This document shows positions 22,881 through 34,561 of a DNA stretch of 64,000 nucleotides, piece by piece (within the stretch, counting starts at the first letter, position 1; each line of letters opens with the position of its first letter). Where the stretch lies: the NCBI GenBank assembly GCA_963920575.1, contig OY986971.1:18280492-18344491 (forward strand), in the 5' to 3' direction. The notes under the pieces are model-generated. The model was not told the DNA's origin and did no database searches. It was given only the letters and a program-made list of their open reading frames with translations. Source of the stretch: Narthecium ossifragum (taxonomy: Eukaryota; Streptophyta; Magnoliopsida; Dioscoreales; Nartheciaceae). The translations under genes and the position numbers were made by a program.

Positions 22881-25800
22881 ATCAGCCACTAGCACTAGCA
22901 CAGACCCCAGTTGAGCCTTCAGTCCTTCGAGGTATTTTTCAGCTTTTTAGTTCCTTTGTGGATGTGCTGGTAGATTCAGGAGCTTCCCATTCGTTTGTGA
23001 CTAGGGAGTGTGTGACATCATTAGGGTTGGATACCGAACCACTCAGAGTTGCACTACACTTAGACACACCGGTCGGCGGAGGAGCTCAGGTTGAGCAAAT
23101 TTGCCGAGCATGCGAGTTGGAGGTTGGGGGCCTCCGTATTCTTCTAGACCTTCGGGTGCTAGACATGGTCGGCTTCGATGTGATACTCGGTTTGGATTGG
23201 CTGACATCGTACCGAGCCGTCATCGACTGTGGCCATCGTAGGGTGACTGCCTGGACACCGGACGGCGTTCGCTTTGTCTTGTTGGGGGCCGACAGTCTGT
23301 CGATTCTCTTGATTGTTGCTGTTTTCCTAGACGCGAGAGTCAGCTGTCAGCCTTGTCGGCGCGTCTTTCCTTGTTCACTGCAGAGGGCAACCGAGAGTTT
23401 AGCTTTCCCAGGGTGGTCTGCGAGTTCACCGATGTGTTCCCAGACGAGCTTTCGGGACTTCCTCCCTCTAGAGTTGTTGACTTTGAGATAAATCTGGTTC
23501 CGGGTACGGGACCGATCTCTTTACCAGCTTTCAGGATGGCACCTGCAGAGCATAAGGAGCTGAGGACGCAGTTGGACGAACTGATTGATCGAGGTTTCAT
23601 TCGCCCTAGTACTTCACCGTGGGGAGCGCCACTATTGTTTGCAAAGAAGGAGGACGGCACACTACGGCTTTGTGTAGATTATAGGAAGCTGAATAGGGTC
23701 ACTGTAAAGAACAAGTATCCCATGCCCAGGATCGATGATTTGTTCGATCAGCTTCGAGGCTCGTCGGTCTTTTCAAAGATCGACCTTCGCACTGGCTACC
23801 ACCAGCTGAGGATCAGGGATTGTGATATTCCGAAGATGGCATTTCTCACGAGGTACGGGCTTTATGAATTCGTGGTGATGCATTTTGGATTGACGAACAC
23901 ACCGGTAGCTTTCATGGACTTGATGCAGAGGATATTCAGACCCTACCTGGACCAGTTTGTGGTGATATTCGTCAATGACATCTTGATCTACTCACGCACT
24001 GAGGAGGAGCATGAGGAGCACCTGAGGATAGTGCTACAGTTGATGAGAGAGAACATGCTATATGCTAAGGCCTCCAAGTGCGAGTTCTGGCTCCCAAAAG
24101 TGAAGTTTCTGGGACATGTAGTGTCAGCGGCAGGGATTTCAGTTGATCCAGCCAAGGTAGAGGCGGTTATGCAATGGCAGAGACCGAAGACCGTGTTTGA
24201 GGTCCGCAGTTTTCTCGGCTTGGCAGGATACTACATGAGGTTCTTCAGGGATTTTTCCAGGGTAGCAGCACCACTGACCAGATTGACCCAGAAGGCAGTT
24301 CCTTTTGTTTGGGACGATACTTGCGAGCATGCCTTCATAGAGTTGAGGACTAGATTGACCAGTGCCCCTATCTTGATAGTTCCAGAACGCGACGTCAGCT
24401 ATAGTGTGTATTGTGACGCCAGCGGAGAGGGTCTTGGGTGTGTACTGATGCAGGAAGGCCACGTTGTGGCTTATGGTTCGAGGCAATTGAAGAACCATGA
24501 GAAGAATTACCCCATCCACGATCTGGAGTTAGCAGCAGTAGTCTTTGCGTTGAAGACGTGGCGACACTATCTATATGGCGAGTGGTTCCAGGTGTACTCA
24601 GATCATAAGAGCTTGAAGCACGTATTTACCCAGCGTGACCTCAATCTCAGACAGCGCCGGTGGATGGAGTTGTTGGAGGACTATGACTTCGAGTTGCTTT
24701 ACCAGCCTGGTAAGGCAAATGTCATTGCAGACGCATTGAGCAGGCATGTCAGGGAGCATAGGGCAGAGTCAGCAGCGGTTTCAACTGGGCAGTGGCAGAT
24801 GATAGAAACAGTTAGCCAGTTTGGGTTAGAGTTCGAGGATGGAGCGTCAGGCAGTTTTCTCTATGTTGTGTGCAGCATCCCGACACTTCTAGCGAGGGTG
24901 ATAGAGGCACAGGGTAGAGACCCGGAGCTCATGGAGATCCGTGCTGCAATCGAAACTGATCACACGATTGAGGGTTGGACAGTGACGCCAAATGGTAGTT
25001 TGTGCTTTAGAGGCGGTATTGCAGTTCCAGCAGACCCGGATTTGAGAGAGGACATCCTGCGGGAGTTTCACCATTCCAGCTTTGCAGTTCATCCCGGGAG
25101 CACCAAGATGTACCATGATCTTCGCCTACAGTTTTGGTGGTCCAGGATGAAGCGAGCGGTGGCAGAGTTCGTTTCCAGATGCCTCACCTGTCAGAAGGTG
25201 AAGGCGGAGCATAGACGAACCCCTGGATTACTACAGCCACTTCCAGTACCAGAATGGAAGCGGAAGCACATAGCGATGGATTTAGTTGCAGGGTTGCCGA
25301 GGACACCTAGAGGGCACGATGCCATTTGGGTCATTGTTGATCGGTTGACCAAATCGGCACACTTCCTACCCATGAGGACCACGGATCCTGTTTCCAAGCT
25401 GAGCCAGATATACGTGGATGAGATTGTCAAATTGCACGACATTACAGTGTCCATAGTGTCAGACCGAGACCCTAGGTTCACTGGCAGATTTTGGGAAGGT
25501 TTTCAACAGTCCATGGGTACCTTGTTGACTTTTAGCACGGCGTTCCACCCTCAGACGGACAGGTAGTCAGAGCGGACTATTCAAATCCTAGAGGACATGC
25601 TCAGGGCTTGTGTGCTTGACGCTGGAGGTAGTTGGGAGCAACATGTGCGGTTGGTGGAGTTTGCCTACAACAACAGTTACATATCCAATTTGGGTTTTGC
25701 TCCGTTCAAGGCGTTGTACGGTAGGCCATGCCGCTCACCAGTATGCTGGACAGAGGTTGGAGAGGCGTCCATCACCGGTCCAGGGCAATCTTCAGAGAGT

Positions 25801-26235
25801 TTGGCACATATCAGACAGAGGCTCCTGACAGCTCAGAGCAGACAGAAGAGTTATGCAGATAGGAGAAGGCGACCATTAGAGTTTGAAGTGGGGGACAGAG
25901 TCTTCCTGAAGGTTTCTCCGCGCAGAGGATCGATCAGATTTGGCAACAGAGGCAAGTTGACACCGAGGTTCACGGGTCCCTTCGAGATCGTGAGGCGCGT
26001 CGGAGAGGTCGCCTACCAGCTATCATTACCCCCACACATGTCCGTTGTTCATCCTACCTTTCACGTATCAATGTTGAAGAAGTATGTTTCAGATCCATCA
26101 CATGAGATCAGAGTCGACGACATTGAGGTGGAGGAGGATGCCACGTACATAGAGGACCGGTGCAGATCATGGTCAGGCGGGACCAAGTACTCAGAGGCAA
26201 ATCGATATCATTAGTACTTGTCTGTTGGAGACATG
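22881..26235 (+). pseudogene. pol: protease, RT, RNase H, integrase, truncated chromodomain
   Basis: Protease has the D-S-G triad at 22973-22981 followed by ASHSFV. A frameshift near 23290-23350 precedes a 737-codon open block, 23353-25563. RT contains [10 protein letters not shown] and [11 protein letters not shown]; the catalytic FVDD has become FVND by GAT to AAT at 23974-23976. RNase H ([10 protein letters not shown], 24411) and the zinc finger HHCC (25070-25195) are intact, as are the first two integrase aspartates (MDLVAG; SDRDPRF). TAG at 25564-25566 (from CAG) cuts the frame before the glutamate, after which SERTIQILEDML resumes. A frameshift near 26157 precedes a chromodomain that ends abruptly at about 26235. 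Confidence 0.92.
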
Positions 26236-26850
26236 GCAATATAGAGGAGCTGAAGAGGAAGGACTCGACCTCAACGCCTCTAGGGTTGATTGAAGCATTC
26301 TAGCTTAGGATTTCTGGTTTTTCTGATTGATGGTCTTCCTCTTTCATTGCTTGCCATTGCTTAGATCTAGGTTTCGATGCTAACTAGGGTTTTGATGCCA
26401 TGTTCTTCGTCTCTGTTCCTCTCTCCCTATTTTCCCTCGTATCGCAGTGGTTCAGATCTAAGGGAGTGTTGGGAAGCTACCTTATCCTCTCTTAATGCCG
26501 TGGTTGGATCTATGTTTGTTCATGGAGTTGTGATGTGTTTTCTTCCCCCTTCTCTCTGGTTTGATGGGTTTCATGGCTGAGTTTGGGAAACCCTCTGTTC
26601 CGGAGTTGAGTTTGGGTCCTGATCCTTTGTTGCTAGAATGCTCTGTTCTCCCTTAATACGATGTAATGCCCTGTTTTTACCCCTCGTTGGATCCTTTCCT
26701 CTCTTTAGCTCCGGCATGTACTCCGGCTGGGTACCCTCCTTCCCTCTGTTTTCTCATCCGTCTCTTCTTCCCTGTCCTTGGGTTTGGATTTGTTCCCCTG
26801 TTTCCCTTCTGTAATGTTCATCTAGCCTTCCCCGATAGTGTGAGGTCTGA
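26236..26850 (+). repeat. Internal fragment of the 3' LTR (about 615 bp)
   Basis: It matches the 5' LTR from about 19937 to 20580 at close to identity, with a gap of about 36 bp next to the palindrome region near 26277 (short repeat CGCCT/GCCTCTAG at the gap). Homology stops after AGGTCTGAG at about 26850, followed by 11 bp that belong to the tail of another element. The first half of the 3' LTR, the polypurine tract and the end of pol are missing. Confidence 0.85.
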
Positions 26851-26861
26851 GGTGTAGACAT

Positions 26862-28315
26862 TGATGAGTCACTAAATATTCATAATTAAACCCCTTAAAT
26901 TACCTTTGTTAGGCCTAGAGTAGTTGTATTTAATTGTTTGTTAGTTGATTTCAGATTTAATCATGATATGAGAAGAAATACAAGGAATTCAGCTAAAAAG
27001 ATGAATTTATATGATAAAGACTGTTTCGTCGTCTGTCAGGAGAATATTCTCCAGAAATTCTTTATAAGTCCAAATATTCTGGAAATTTAATACGTGATAG
27101 AAGACTTCAAAATCTATAATGTTCATGTTGGACACTTTGCGATACTCCTGATGGATTGATTTCAGTTTTGAAGAAGATCAAGATACATAGCTGCTGGAAA
27201 ACTAGTCCGTCGAAGTTCAGAAGAATATTCGTCAAATATTCCCTATAAGTCTAAATATTATAAAATCTTCGGAATATGATAGAAGACTTGAAGATCTAAA
27301 ACTTTACTATTGAAGACGTTCTGAGATTCCAAGCCAATTAGCGCCAGAATCGAGTTAAAGTCAGAATCCTGAATAGGAGTTGAAATACGAAAAGAGGAAA
27401 GTCAAAGCTTAAGTCTAGATAGGACTCTTAAGTCCAAGTTTAGGGTTTCCCTATTTCAAAGGCCTTTTCCAGCTGAATTTCTCATCTTTTTGACAATCTT
27501 TGGAGGAGGAAGAAGAAGATGGAGAGGATGTGGATGGTGACAGCTTCCTATTCCAACCCGATGGCTTTCATCCAAAAGATGAGTTGCTAATTCTTATACT
27601 TAGGATTATTCATGAAACCCTAGTGTAGTTTTGGTTTTTCTTTAGTTGGATTCTTGTGAACTTCTCGATGCATGATCTCATGAATATGGTTTTATTGTTA
27701 ATAGAGTTGAAGGAACAGAGTTCCCTTGACGTACTTTCAGTTCTACATGATTTCTGTGATTGATTGTAGAGATTTATGAGATGGTTTTCATGAAGTTATT
27801 GGTTTGCCTTTGAGATAAGCTATGCTACGTGAAGATAGGTTGTGCCAGGGTCATTAGGAGTAGTATAATTTAAGGTAATCGTAGGACCAAAGACAATCTA
27901 TGCCAAGCAAAGATAGGTTATTCCGTTGGTAACATTGACTTTCTTTTAGGGATTCATGTGAGCTTGTAGCCATATGATCCGTAATGTTGAGAGAAGGGAA
28001 CAAGATGATAAGTAGAGAAGACTAATAACGAAACTAGGGCGGATTGAGTAATTCCTAAGTAACTACTCCATTGATTCAAATTAACCAACATTTTATCTCT
28101 TTTATTTATTAGTTTAGATAACCCTATTCTATCTTCGATTCTTTTCCTTAGTTTTAGGGTTTTGAGTATTGATTCCAATTTCCATCATTTTCCCTGTGGA
28201 TCGACTCCGGATTTCACCACTAGTCTACGTAGTAGTATTAGTGATTGAATAAGGATTATAAATTTATATTTGATTGAGTTTGCAACGTTTTAAGGACAAC
28301 GTTCGCGAGCGATCA
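26862..28315 (+). repeat. 5' LTR of the OTA element (1454 bp)
   Basis: TGATGAGTCACTAAAT...GCGATCA; it pairs with 33108-34561. It contains the phrase TGTGGATCGACTCCGG near its end, also seen in modified form in the LTR at 37235. Confidence 0.96.
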
Positions 28316-28320
28316 ATATT

Positions 28321-28338
28321 TGGCGCCGTTACCGGGGA
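28321..28338 (+). other. Primer binding site, tRNA-Asp type
   Basis: TGGCGCCGTTACCGGGGA lies five bases after the LTR end. This is the primer wording usual for Athila/Tat elements, with one change from the common TGGCGCCGTTGCCGGGGA. Confidence 0.9.
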
Positions 28339-28722
28339 TTTGGACGGTTAACTAATTGATTTTCTCTTAACTCATTTTCCTTGCTTAGTTAGGTTTTTAT
28401 CTTTCTTATTTCCCCTTTCTTTATTTTACACTTTTTAGGAATTTCTGACAATTTTTTTGATTTTTACAGCTACTAAATTTGATTTTCTCGGACTTGGACC
28501 TGCAACCCATCGCCAAGAGCGATCGGTCGGACACGGGAGCGACCGATCGGGACTGTGTAGTCAGGTAAGTTTGTTCTAAACTCTGAGTTATTTTATCTAG
28601 CTGTTTGAGACGCTTCTGCTAGTCGCACAAAAGCACGTATCAGCGACAATCGTCTCTCGGACCAACCTACTGTTTGTATTTCTTATCTTTGGTGTGGTCC
28701 TTATTTGTGTGATCTTGCATAC

Positions 28723-29916
28723 ATGGCCGAATATTATATGCCACCGGATGATACATTGTGGGATTATCACACGTCCTCGACATATACACCTGCTTACAAT
28801 AATGACATATATGGTTTCTCAAATCCGGCATATAATTCACATTCATATCCTTATAATTCGAATTTTAGAAATCAAACAAACCCTAATTGGCAATTTGAAG
28901 GTCATCAACCTCCTAATGTTCAACCATGGAACATAGAAACACCGTCCCAAAATTTTGAACCTAGTTTTGAACAACAATATTCTTCACACGCACTCTCTTA
29001 CTCAGCTTTGGACACAATTATGAGTACACTTGCCAACATGAATGCCGACATCAAAGCTAACATGGAAAAAATCAAAAGAGATGTTAACTCTAATGATCAA
29101 TCAATTAAAAAAATAGAGACACAAATAGAACAACTAGCACACATGGTTGATTCGTATTATGAGAATGAGGATTATGCGAATGATTCTATTCCTCTTGTTA
29201 ATTATGACAATGCTTGTGATGCTTATCTTTCTAATGATGTTGATGCATGCTATAATGCTTGTGATGCTTTACCAGTTCATGATGCTATTGATAATGTTTT
29301 GCCAGCTGCTGAAAATACTGTTTTCCTAACTTTTGATGATATAGTTGATGATGTTGATGATGTTGATGAATGCTATCCGGTCGTATATTCTGGGCCTTAT
29401 ATGTATTTCGGTCATTCTTATGAAGCAAGTTTTTTTGATGATAGTGACGATGAGGGTTGTTATGCTAAATTGTTGGTTGTTCAGGATGATAATATGTCTA
29501 TTTCCAATAATCATAATGACGATGAGCATATTAGTGAGACCCTCTCTCAGGAACCTCAAGTTGAACTTCTACATGATGAGTTGAATGATTATGATGTGCA
29601 TATTAGTAATAAACATAATGAGGATGAGAGTGTTAGCAATATTCCTTCTCTAAAGCTTCAGTTTGAAATTCTACCTTTAATATCATCCCCATTAGTTGAA
29701 CTTTGTGAAGACGAGAACCTTGTTATGAGTGAAGACTATGCCAATTCCTATCGTCCTTTCATCAAAGATCGTATCAAAATTTCCAATTATATGTTTGCTA
29801 AGGACTTTTGTTTATTTTTTGATCAAGCATGTCTGCATACCTTCACCATGATTCGGACCATGTATTTCTTCACATGGAATCATCGCCCTCCTAAATTTTG
29901 TTTCAGGAGCGTCTAG
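28723..29916 (+). CDS. Gag-like ORF of the non-autonomous OTA element (397 aa)
   Basis: The start at ATG 28723 (MAEYYMPPDD) is chosen because the related element at 38862 opens with ATG at the same place (MANYNMPPGD). Residues 1-75 are Tyr/Asn/Pro-rich with AYNNDIYGFSNPAYNSHSY. Residues about 95-145 form a heptad-like coiled-coil region (ANMNADIKANMEKIKRD) ending IKKIETQIEQLA, a wording known from the C-terminal part of Athila/Tat gag. Residues about 150-300 are strongly acidic, with repeated NACDA and DDVDDVDE stretches. There is no zinc knuckle or enzyme domain. The frame is intact in an element about 3 percent diverged between LTRs. The product is probably a gag-derived protein; its role is unknown. 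Confidence 0.75.
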   Translation: MAEYYMPPDDTLWDYHTSSTYTPAYNNDIYGFSNPAYNSHSYPYNSNFRNQTNPNWQFEGHQPPNVQPWNIETPSQNFEPSFEQQYSSHALSYSALDTIMSTLANMNADIKANMEKIKRDVNSNDQSIKKIETQIEQLAHMVDSYYENEDYANDSIPLVNYDNACDAYLSNDVDACYNACDALPVHDAIDNVLPAAENTVFLTFDDIVDDVDDVDECYPVVYSGPYMYFGHSYEASFFDDSDDEGCYAKLLVVQDDNMSISNNHNDDEHISETLSQEPQVELLHDELNDYDVHISNKHNEDESVSNIPSLKLQFEILPLISSPLVELCEDENLVMSEDYANSYRPFIKDRIKISNYMFAKDFCLFFDQACLHTFTMIRTMYFFTWNHRPPKFCFRSV

Positions 29917-30103
29917 CGAAAGACTTAAACTTACGCACTTTCTGGGAGGCAACCCAGTTATTAGGATTTTTCCTTAGTTTTTTTAAAAATTTTAGGATTT
30001 TCCCCTGATTTTTAATATTTTCCCCATATTTTCCTGGAATTTTTCTCCACCTTCTTCATATTTTTCCTTATTTTCCGCCGGATTTTCTCTCTCCTCCCGC
30101 AAT

Positions 30104-30698
30104 TGTCACACCCCGACCCAGAAAACTCATCCGAATCGAGGCGTGAACCACCTAAACCTGTTTACATCATCAATTGGCGCACAAGTGTATAACTGCTATG
30201 AATTGAAACAATTTAATTCTCAACTTCATAAAAATTTTAGCAGAATTCCCTTTATAATTATAACACAGGAAACCTGTACATTTGATAATTTTACAATTCT
30301 ACAACCTCAATATCATTACATTCCTCAATATCTACATTAAAGAATATTACAATGTTTTTCAAATACCACTGAAATAAAGATCATACAATCACGTCCTCGA
30401 ATACATCATGTTATACATCGATTTGTACATCATAAATTAAAACTGGAAATTGTCTGTTGACGAACTCCTCAACACTCCAAGTCCTCGATCTCCTCGAAAT
30501 ACCGCGCCATTTTCTAAAGGAACACCTGAAAGAAGGAACTGCATCGACCTGCATCGCCGATGCAGCCCAGGTAGGGTGAGCAACAATGCCCAGTAGGGTT
30601 CTACTCTACGTCGCACAGAAAGGAAGGAAAACTGCAACTGTGTCGTTCTCCGCCTAAGCCTAAGGTATGCCAAGGGGGCCCATAACCCACAGGGGAGG
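30104..30698 (-). mobile_element. Truncated LTR fragment inside the OTA tail
   Basis: The plus strand reads TGTCACACCCCGACCCAGAA, matching the terminus of the solo LTR at 51518 and, reversed, the end at 4195. Homology fades near 30698, about 0.6 kb into an LTR of over 2 kb; no target duplication can be found because one end is missing. It includes the AGTAGGGTTCTACTCTA block of these LTRs. Confidence 0.8.
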
Positions 30699-32422
30699 CT
30701 TTCGCCGTTTGATTTTAGAGTTTAGGACCCTCACGTCCCGATTACGGCTCATCGTCCCGGCTCGTCGGCTCGTCCCTGAGCCGTCGCCCACCGCCGACCC
30801 GTCGCCACCTCTCCGGCCATCTCCGTCCCTCCAAACCATCACCTACATCACCGCCATCCGCTCCTCTACCTCCTCACGGTCTCCTATTCCCACAATTTCT
30901 CCTCCTCTGACGCCGGTGAGCCCCACCACTTCCGTCGGCCGTCTCCGATCTCCTCATGCATCCATGGCCGCCCACCGCATTATAACACCTCCAGAAGCTT
31001 CCTTAGGTTGTCACGATCCTTCCACCACCATCAAAATCCTTCCTTGCTTCCTGGATCACCGGAATCAAACTCCGGTGAACTATACCTCGTCGCCCCCCTC
31101 CAATCCACCCCTTTCCGACCACAATCCTTTGATCAAACCCCGCAGGAGTTTTCACAGAGCCCCTACGAGCCTTCCTCCACTATCCCCTACCTCCATTGAT
31201 GTCTGGATCGCCGGAACCCACTTCCGACAATCCTTAACCTGCTGGCCACCTCTAATCTCCCACCTGAGAGCTTCAATTCCACAATCAGAATACATAGATT
31301 AGTTCACCAGGCCACCACGATTCTTCCTGTACCCTTCCCGTCCTCCGGCGACGAGGCTTCACCGTCGATCCATCGCCCGTGAGCTTTCAGCGGTCCGTTT
31401 GCTTCCAGATCGCGATCCCGGTGTTACAAAGTTCATATTCTCGATCCGAGGATACATATCTTCGATCAAGACCATGTTGAGCATTCTTTGATCTTCTAGA
31501 CGTCCTAGAGCAACTTCCGGTGTTAAATTCTCCTTATTTTCGCCGATTTTATTTCTGATCTCGTCGCGGACGGCCGCCGTGTGTGATGATATTTTATGCG
31601 GATGATAACTGATGATTGCCATGCTTGGATATTTTGGTCCTTTATTTTCTTATCTGTGATGTATAGAAGATTATTTTTGATGTATTATCTCCTTTACTAT
31701 TTATCTGTACATCTTATATTTTTGTGTGGTGAATGTTTATACAGATCAATTTATCATGAAAATACAAAGGAGACTCTGCCGAAATTTTCTATGATTCTAA
31801 TACCTTTTTGGACTTTTATTTGCTATATTTGATCTTTTTGAAAAGGTATATATTTGTGTGACAGGTTATGGTGGGGAATGAAATATTCATTCAATGATGG
31901 TGGTGCCTAAACTAAAATTGGAAGAGACAGAAATCTATTTCTGAACATTCATTATGGTTATCTCTACCCTTTATTCTTTGATTTATTTTTATGACTTAGT
32001 GTAATTGGGGACAATTACATTTAAGTTGGGGGGTAGCATTCATAAATTTCATGCTCATATTCTTTTTCTGGTAACCAAATATTATACATCCCTTGAATTA
32101 TGTCAAAAGAATGAAATTATGATATGATTTGACAAAGGTGCATGTTTTAGAAATTTATCTGATGAATTATTCTGAAACTTGTATGTCATATAAGGGATAG
32201 TAAATCTTTGCTATGCATGATATTGTTTCTATACTTTAACACTTTTACCATGATCTAAGGATAGCTTGACATATCCTAATGCACATGTTTACTTCCACAT
32301 GTTAAAGGGTTGATATTAGATTCTAAGCATGATACTAGGATAGATTTACAATTCTATGTCATGACACAGAAAATACATGAACACATGCAATTATTTGAGT
32401 ATGCGAAAAAAAAAGAAAAAAA

Positions 32423-32592
32423 AAGGATCTTCAACTTAGTAACCGGGCAGTGTGCCTAGCCAGCGTGGTGTTCGCGTAAAACGGTTGAATTTCCTTGAAA
32501 AAAAGAAGAAAAAAAAAAAGGAGGATTTTCAACTTAGTAACCGGGCAGTGTGCCTAACCAGATTGGTGTTCGCGTAAAACAGTTGAAATTCC
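32423..32592 (+). repeat. Duplicated conserved tail motif, copy pair 1
   Basis: Two tandem copies (about 32423-32497 and 32521-32592), each with TTAGTAACCGGGCAGTGTGCC then GTGTTCGCGTAAAAC, are separated by an A-rich stretch. The same motif, also in two copies, occurs in the next OTA tail at 34917-35060. Confidence 0.85.
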
Positions 32593-33094
32593 TACGAAAA
32601 AAACAGATATTGCTATGTGATAAGTGGAAGATATGTGCTTGGATAGGATTGTGATCTTGAATAGTTGAAGTGTTTAGATATAATTGATGCTCTGAAGCAT
32701 GTGGAACCCCATTCACACACAGGAGTGTTAAAGTTATTTTTAATCATGATTAAATATGTTGAAGTGTTGGAAATATGTTATGACATGTTTGATTTACTAT
32801 ATTTTTATGTGAATATGAGTTGAAGGGTATATTTATGGATACTATTTTTATTTTATGCATTCGAGTTAATTAATATTATAATTGATTTCTAATGGTATAT
32901 TCAAGGGAATGTATTGATGTTTGTGGGTGTCATCCCTGAAAACCCTCGGGAGACTATAACTCCTCCACTGGGGTAACCCAGGGGTTTAAAGGCTTGTTGC
33001 ACATGCTAAGTGCAATCGTGAGACCTACGAAAGTGGCTAGTTAGATTTACTGCTTTCTTTTTATCTTTTCTTTGCTTGAGGACTAGCAAAGTGT

Positions 33095-33107
33095 AAGTTG
33101 GGGGGTG
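33095..33107 (+). other. Polypurine tract
   Basis: AAGTTGGGGGGTG immediately before the 3' LTR, as expected for plus-strand priming. Confidence 0.9.
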
Positions 33108-34561
33108 TGATGAGTCACTAAATATTCATAATTAAACCCCTTAAATTACCTTTGTTAGGCCGAGAGTAGTTGTATTTAATTGTTTGTTAGTTGATTTCAG
33201 ATTTAATCACGATATGAGAAGAAATACAAGGAATTCAGCTAAAAAGATGAATTTATATGATAAAGACTGTTTCGTCGCCTGTCAGGAGAATATTCCCCAG
33301 AAATTCTTTATAAGTCCAAATATTCTGGAAATTTAGTACGTGATAGAAGACTTCAAAAGCTATAATGTTCATGTTGGACACTTTGCGATACTCCTGATGG
33401 ATTGATTCCAGTTTTGAAGAAGATCAAGATACATAGCTGCTGGAAAACTAGTCAGTCGAAGTTCAGAAGAATATTCGTCAAATATTCCCTATAAGTCTAA
33501 ATATTATAAAATCTTCAGGATATGATAGAAGACTTGAAGATCTAAAACTTTTCTGTTGAAGACGTTCTGAGATTCCAAGCCAATTAGCACCAGAATTGAG
33601 TTAAAGTCGGAATCCTGAATAGGAGTTGAAATACGAAAAGAGGAAAGCCAAAGTTTAAGTCTAGATAGGACTCTTAAGTCCAAGTTTAGGGTTTCCCTAT
33701 TTAAAAGGCCTTTTTCAGCCGAATTTCTCATCTTTTTGACAATCTTTGGAGGAGGAAGAAGAAGATGAAGAGGATGTGGATGGTGACAGGTTCCTATTCC
33801 AACCCGATGGCTTTCATCCAAAAGATGAGTTGCTAATTCTTATACTTAAGATTATTCATGAAACCCTAGTGTAGTTTTGGTTTTTCTTTAGTTGGATTCT
33901 TGTGAACTTCTCGATGCATGATCTCATGAATATGGTTTTATTGTTAATAAAGTTGAAGGAACAGAGTTCTCTTAACGTACTTTCAATCCTACATGATTTC
34001 TGTGATTGATTGTAGAGATTTATGAGATGGTTTTCATGAAGTTATTGGTTTGCCTTTGAGATAAGCTATGCTATGTGAAGATAGGTTGTGCCACGATCAT
34101 TAGGAGTAGTATAATTTAAGGTAATCGTAGGACCAAAGACAATCTATGCCAAGCAAAGATAGGTTATGCCGTTGGGAACATTAACTTTCTTTTAGGGATT
34201 CATGTGAGCTTGTAGCCATATGATCCATAATGTTGAGAGAAGGGAACAAGATGATAACTAGAGAAGACTAATAATGAAACTAGGGCGGATTGAGTAATTC
34301 CTAAGTAACTACTCCATTGATTCAAATTGATCAACATTTTATCTCTTTTATTTATTAGTTTAGATAACTCTATTCTATCTTCGATTCTTTTCCTTACTTT
34401 TAGTGTTTTGAGTATTGATTCCAGTTTCCATCATTTTCCCTGTGGATCGACTCCGGATTTCACCACTAGTCTACGTAGTAGTATTAGTGATTGAATAAGG
34501 ATTATAAATTTATATTTGATTGAGTTTGCAACGTTTTAACGACGACGTTCGCGAGCGATCA
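33108..34561 (+). repeat. 3' LTR of the OTA element (1454 bp)
   Basis: Same length and ends as 26862-28315; followed by GACAT. Confidence 0.96.

Larger units (their letters stand above)
19404..26850 (+). mobile_element. Better-preserved chromovirus with both LTRs truncated
   Basis: The element has a partial 5' LTR, gag and nearly complete pol, and an internal piece of 3' LTR. The 5' LTR is joined directly to mid gag leader sequence at about 21753, losing LTR end, primer site and gag start. At the other end the chromodomain reading frame runs into the LTR interior at about 26240. Coding damage is limited: four TAG stops at former CAG-type codons and a few frameshifts. Domain content again points to a chromodomain-bearing Gypsy group. 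Confidence 0.88.
29917..33094 (+). other. Long non-coding tail of the OTA element
   Basis: It starts with the phrase CTTTCTGGGAGGCAACCCAG (29939-29958), common after coding regions of Athila/Tat elements, and continues with AT-rich TTTTCC stretches to 30103. An LTR fragment (30104-30698) interrupts it, followed by a GC-rich Pro/Ser-coding stretch to about 31580 that shows no recognised domain, then AT-rich DNA. A polypurine-like word sits at 32023-32035 and a duplicated motif at 32423-32592. Confidence 0.7.
26862..34561 (+). mobile_element. Complete non-autonomous OTA (Athila/Tat-type) LTR retrotransposon, TSD GACAT
   Basis: Two LTRs of identical length (1454 bp) begin TGATGAGTC and end GCGATCA; perfect duplications GACAT lie at 26857-26861 and 34562-34566. 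A tRNA-Asp-type primer site and a polypurine tract flank the interior. Only one ORF, gag-like, is present; there is no protease, RT, RNase H or integrase, so mobilisation would need another element's proteins. By hand I count roughly 45-50 substitutions and no indels between the LTRs, about 3 percent. It is inserted in the tail of another OTA element (34562 onwards). Confidence 0.95.

Noticed and set aside
30667..31302. A 211-residue Pro/Ser-rich frame as a captured host gene
   Set aside because: No recognisable domain, start lies in the LTR fragment, and the composition alone explains the open frame.
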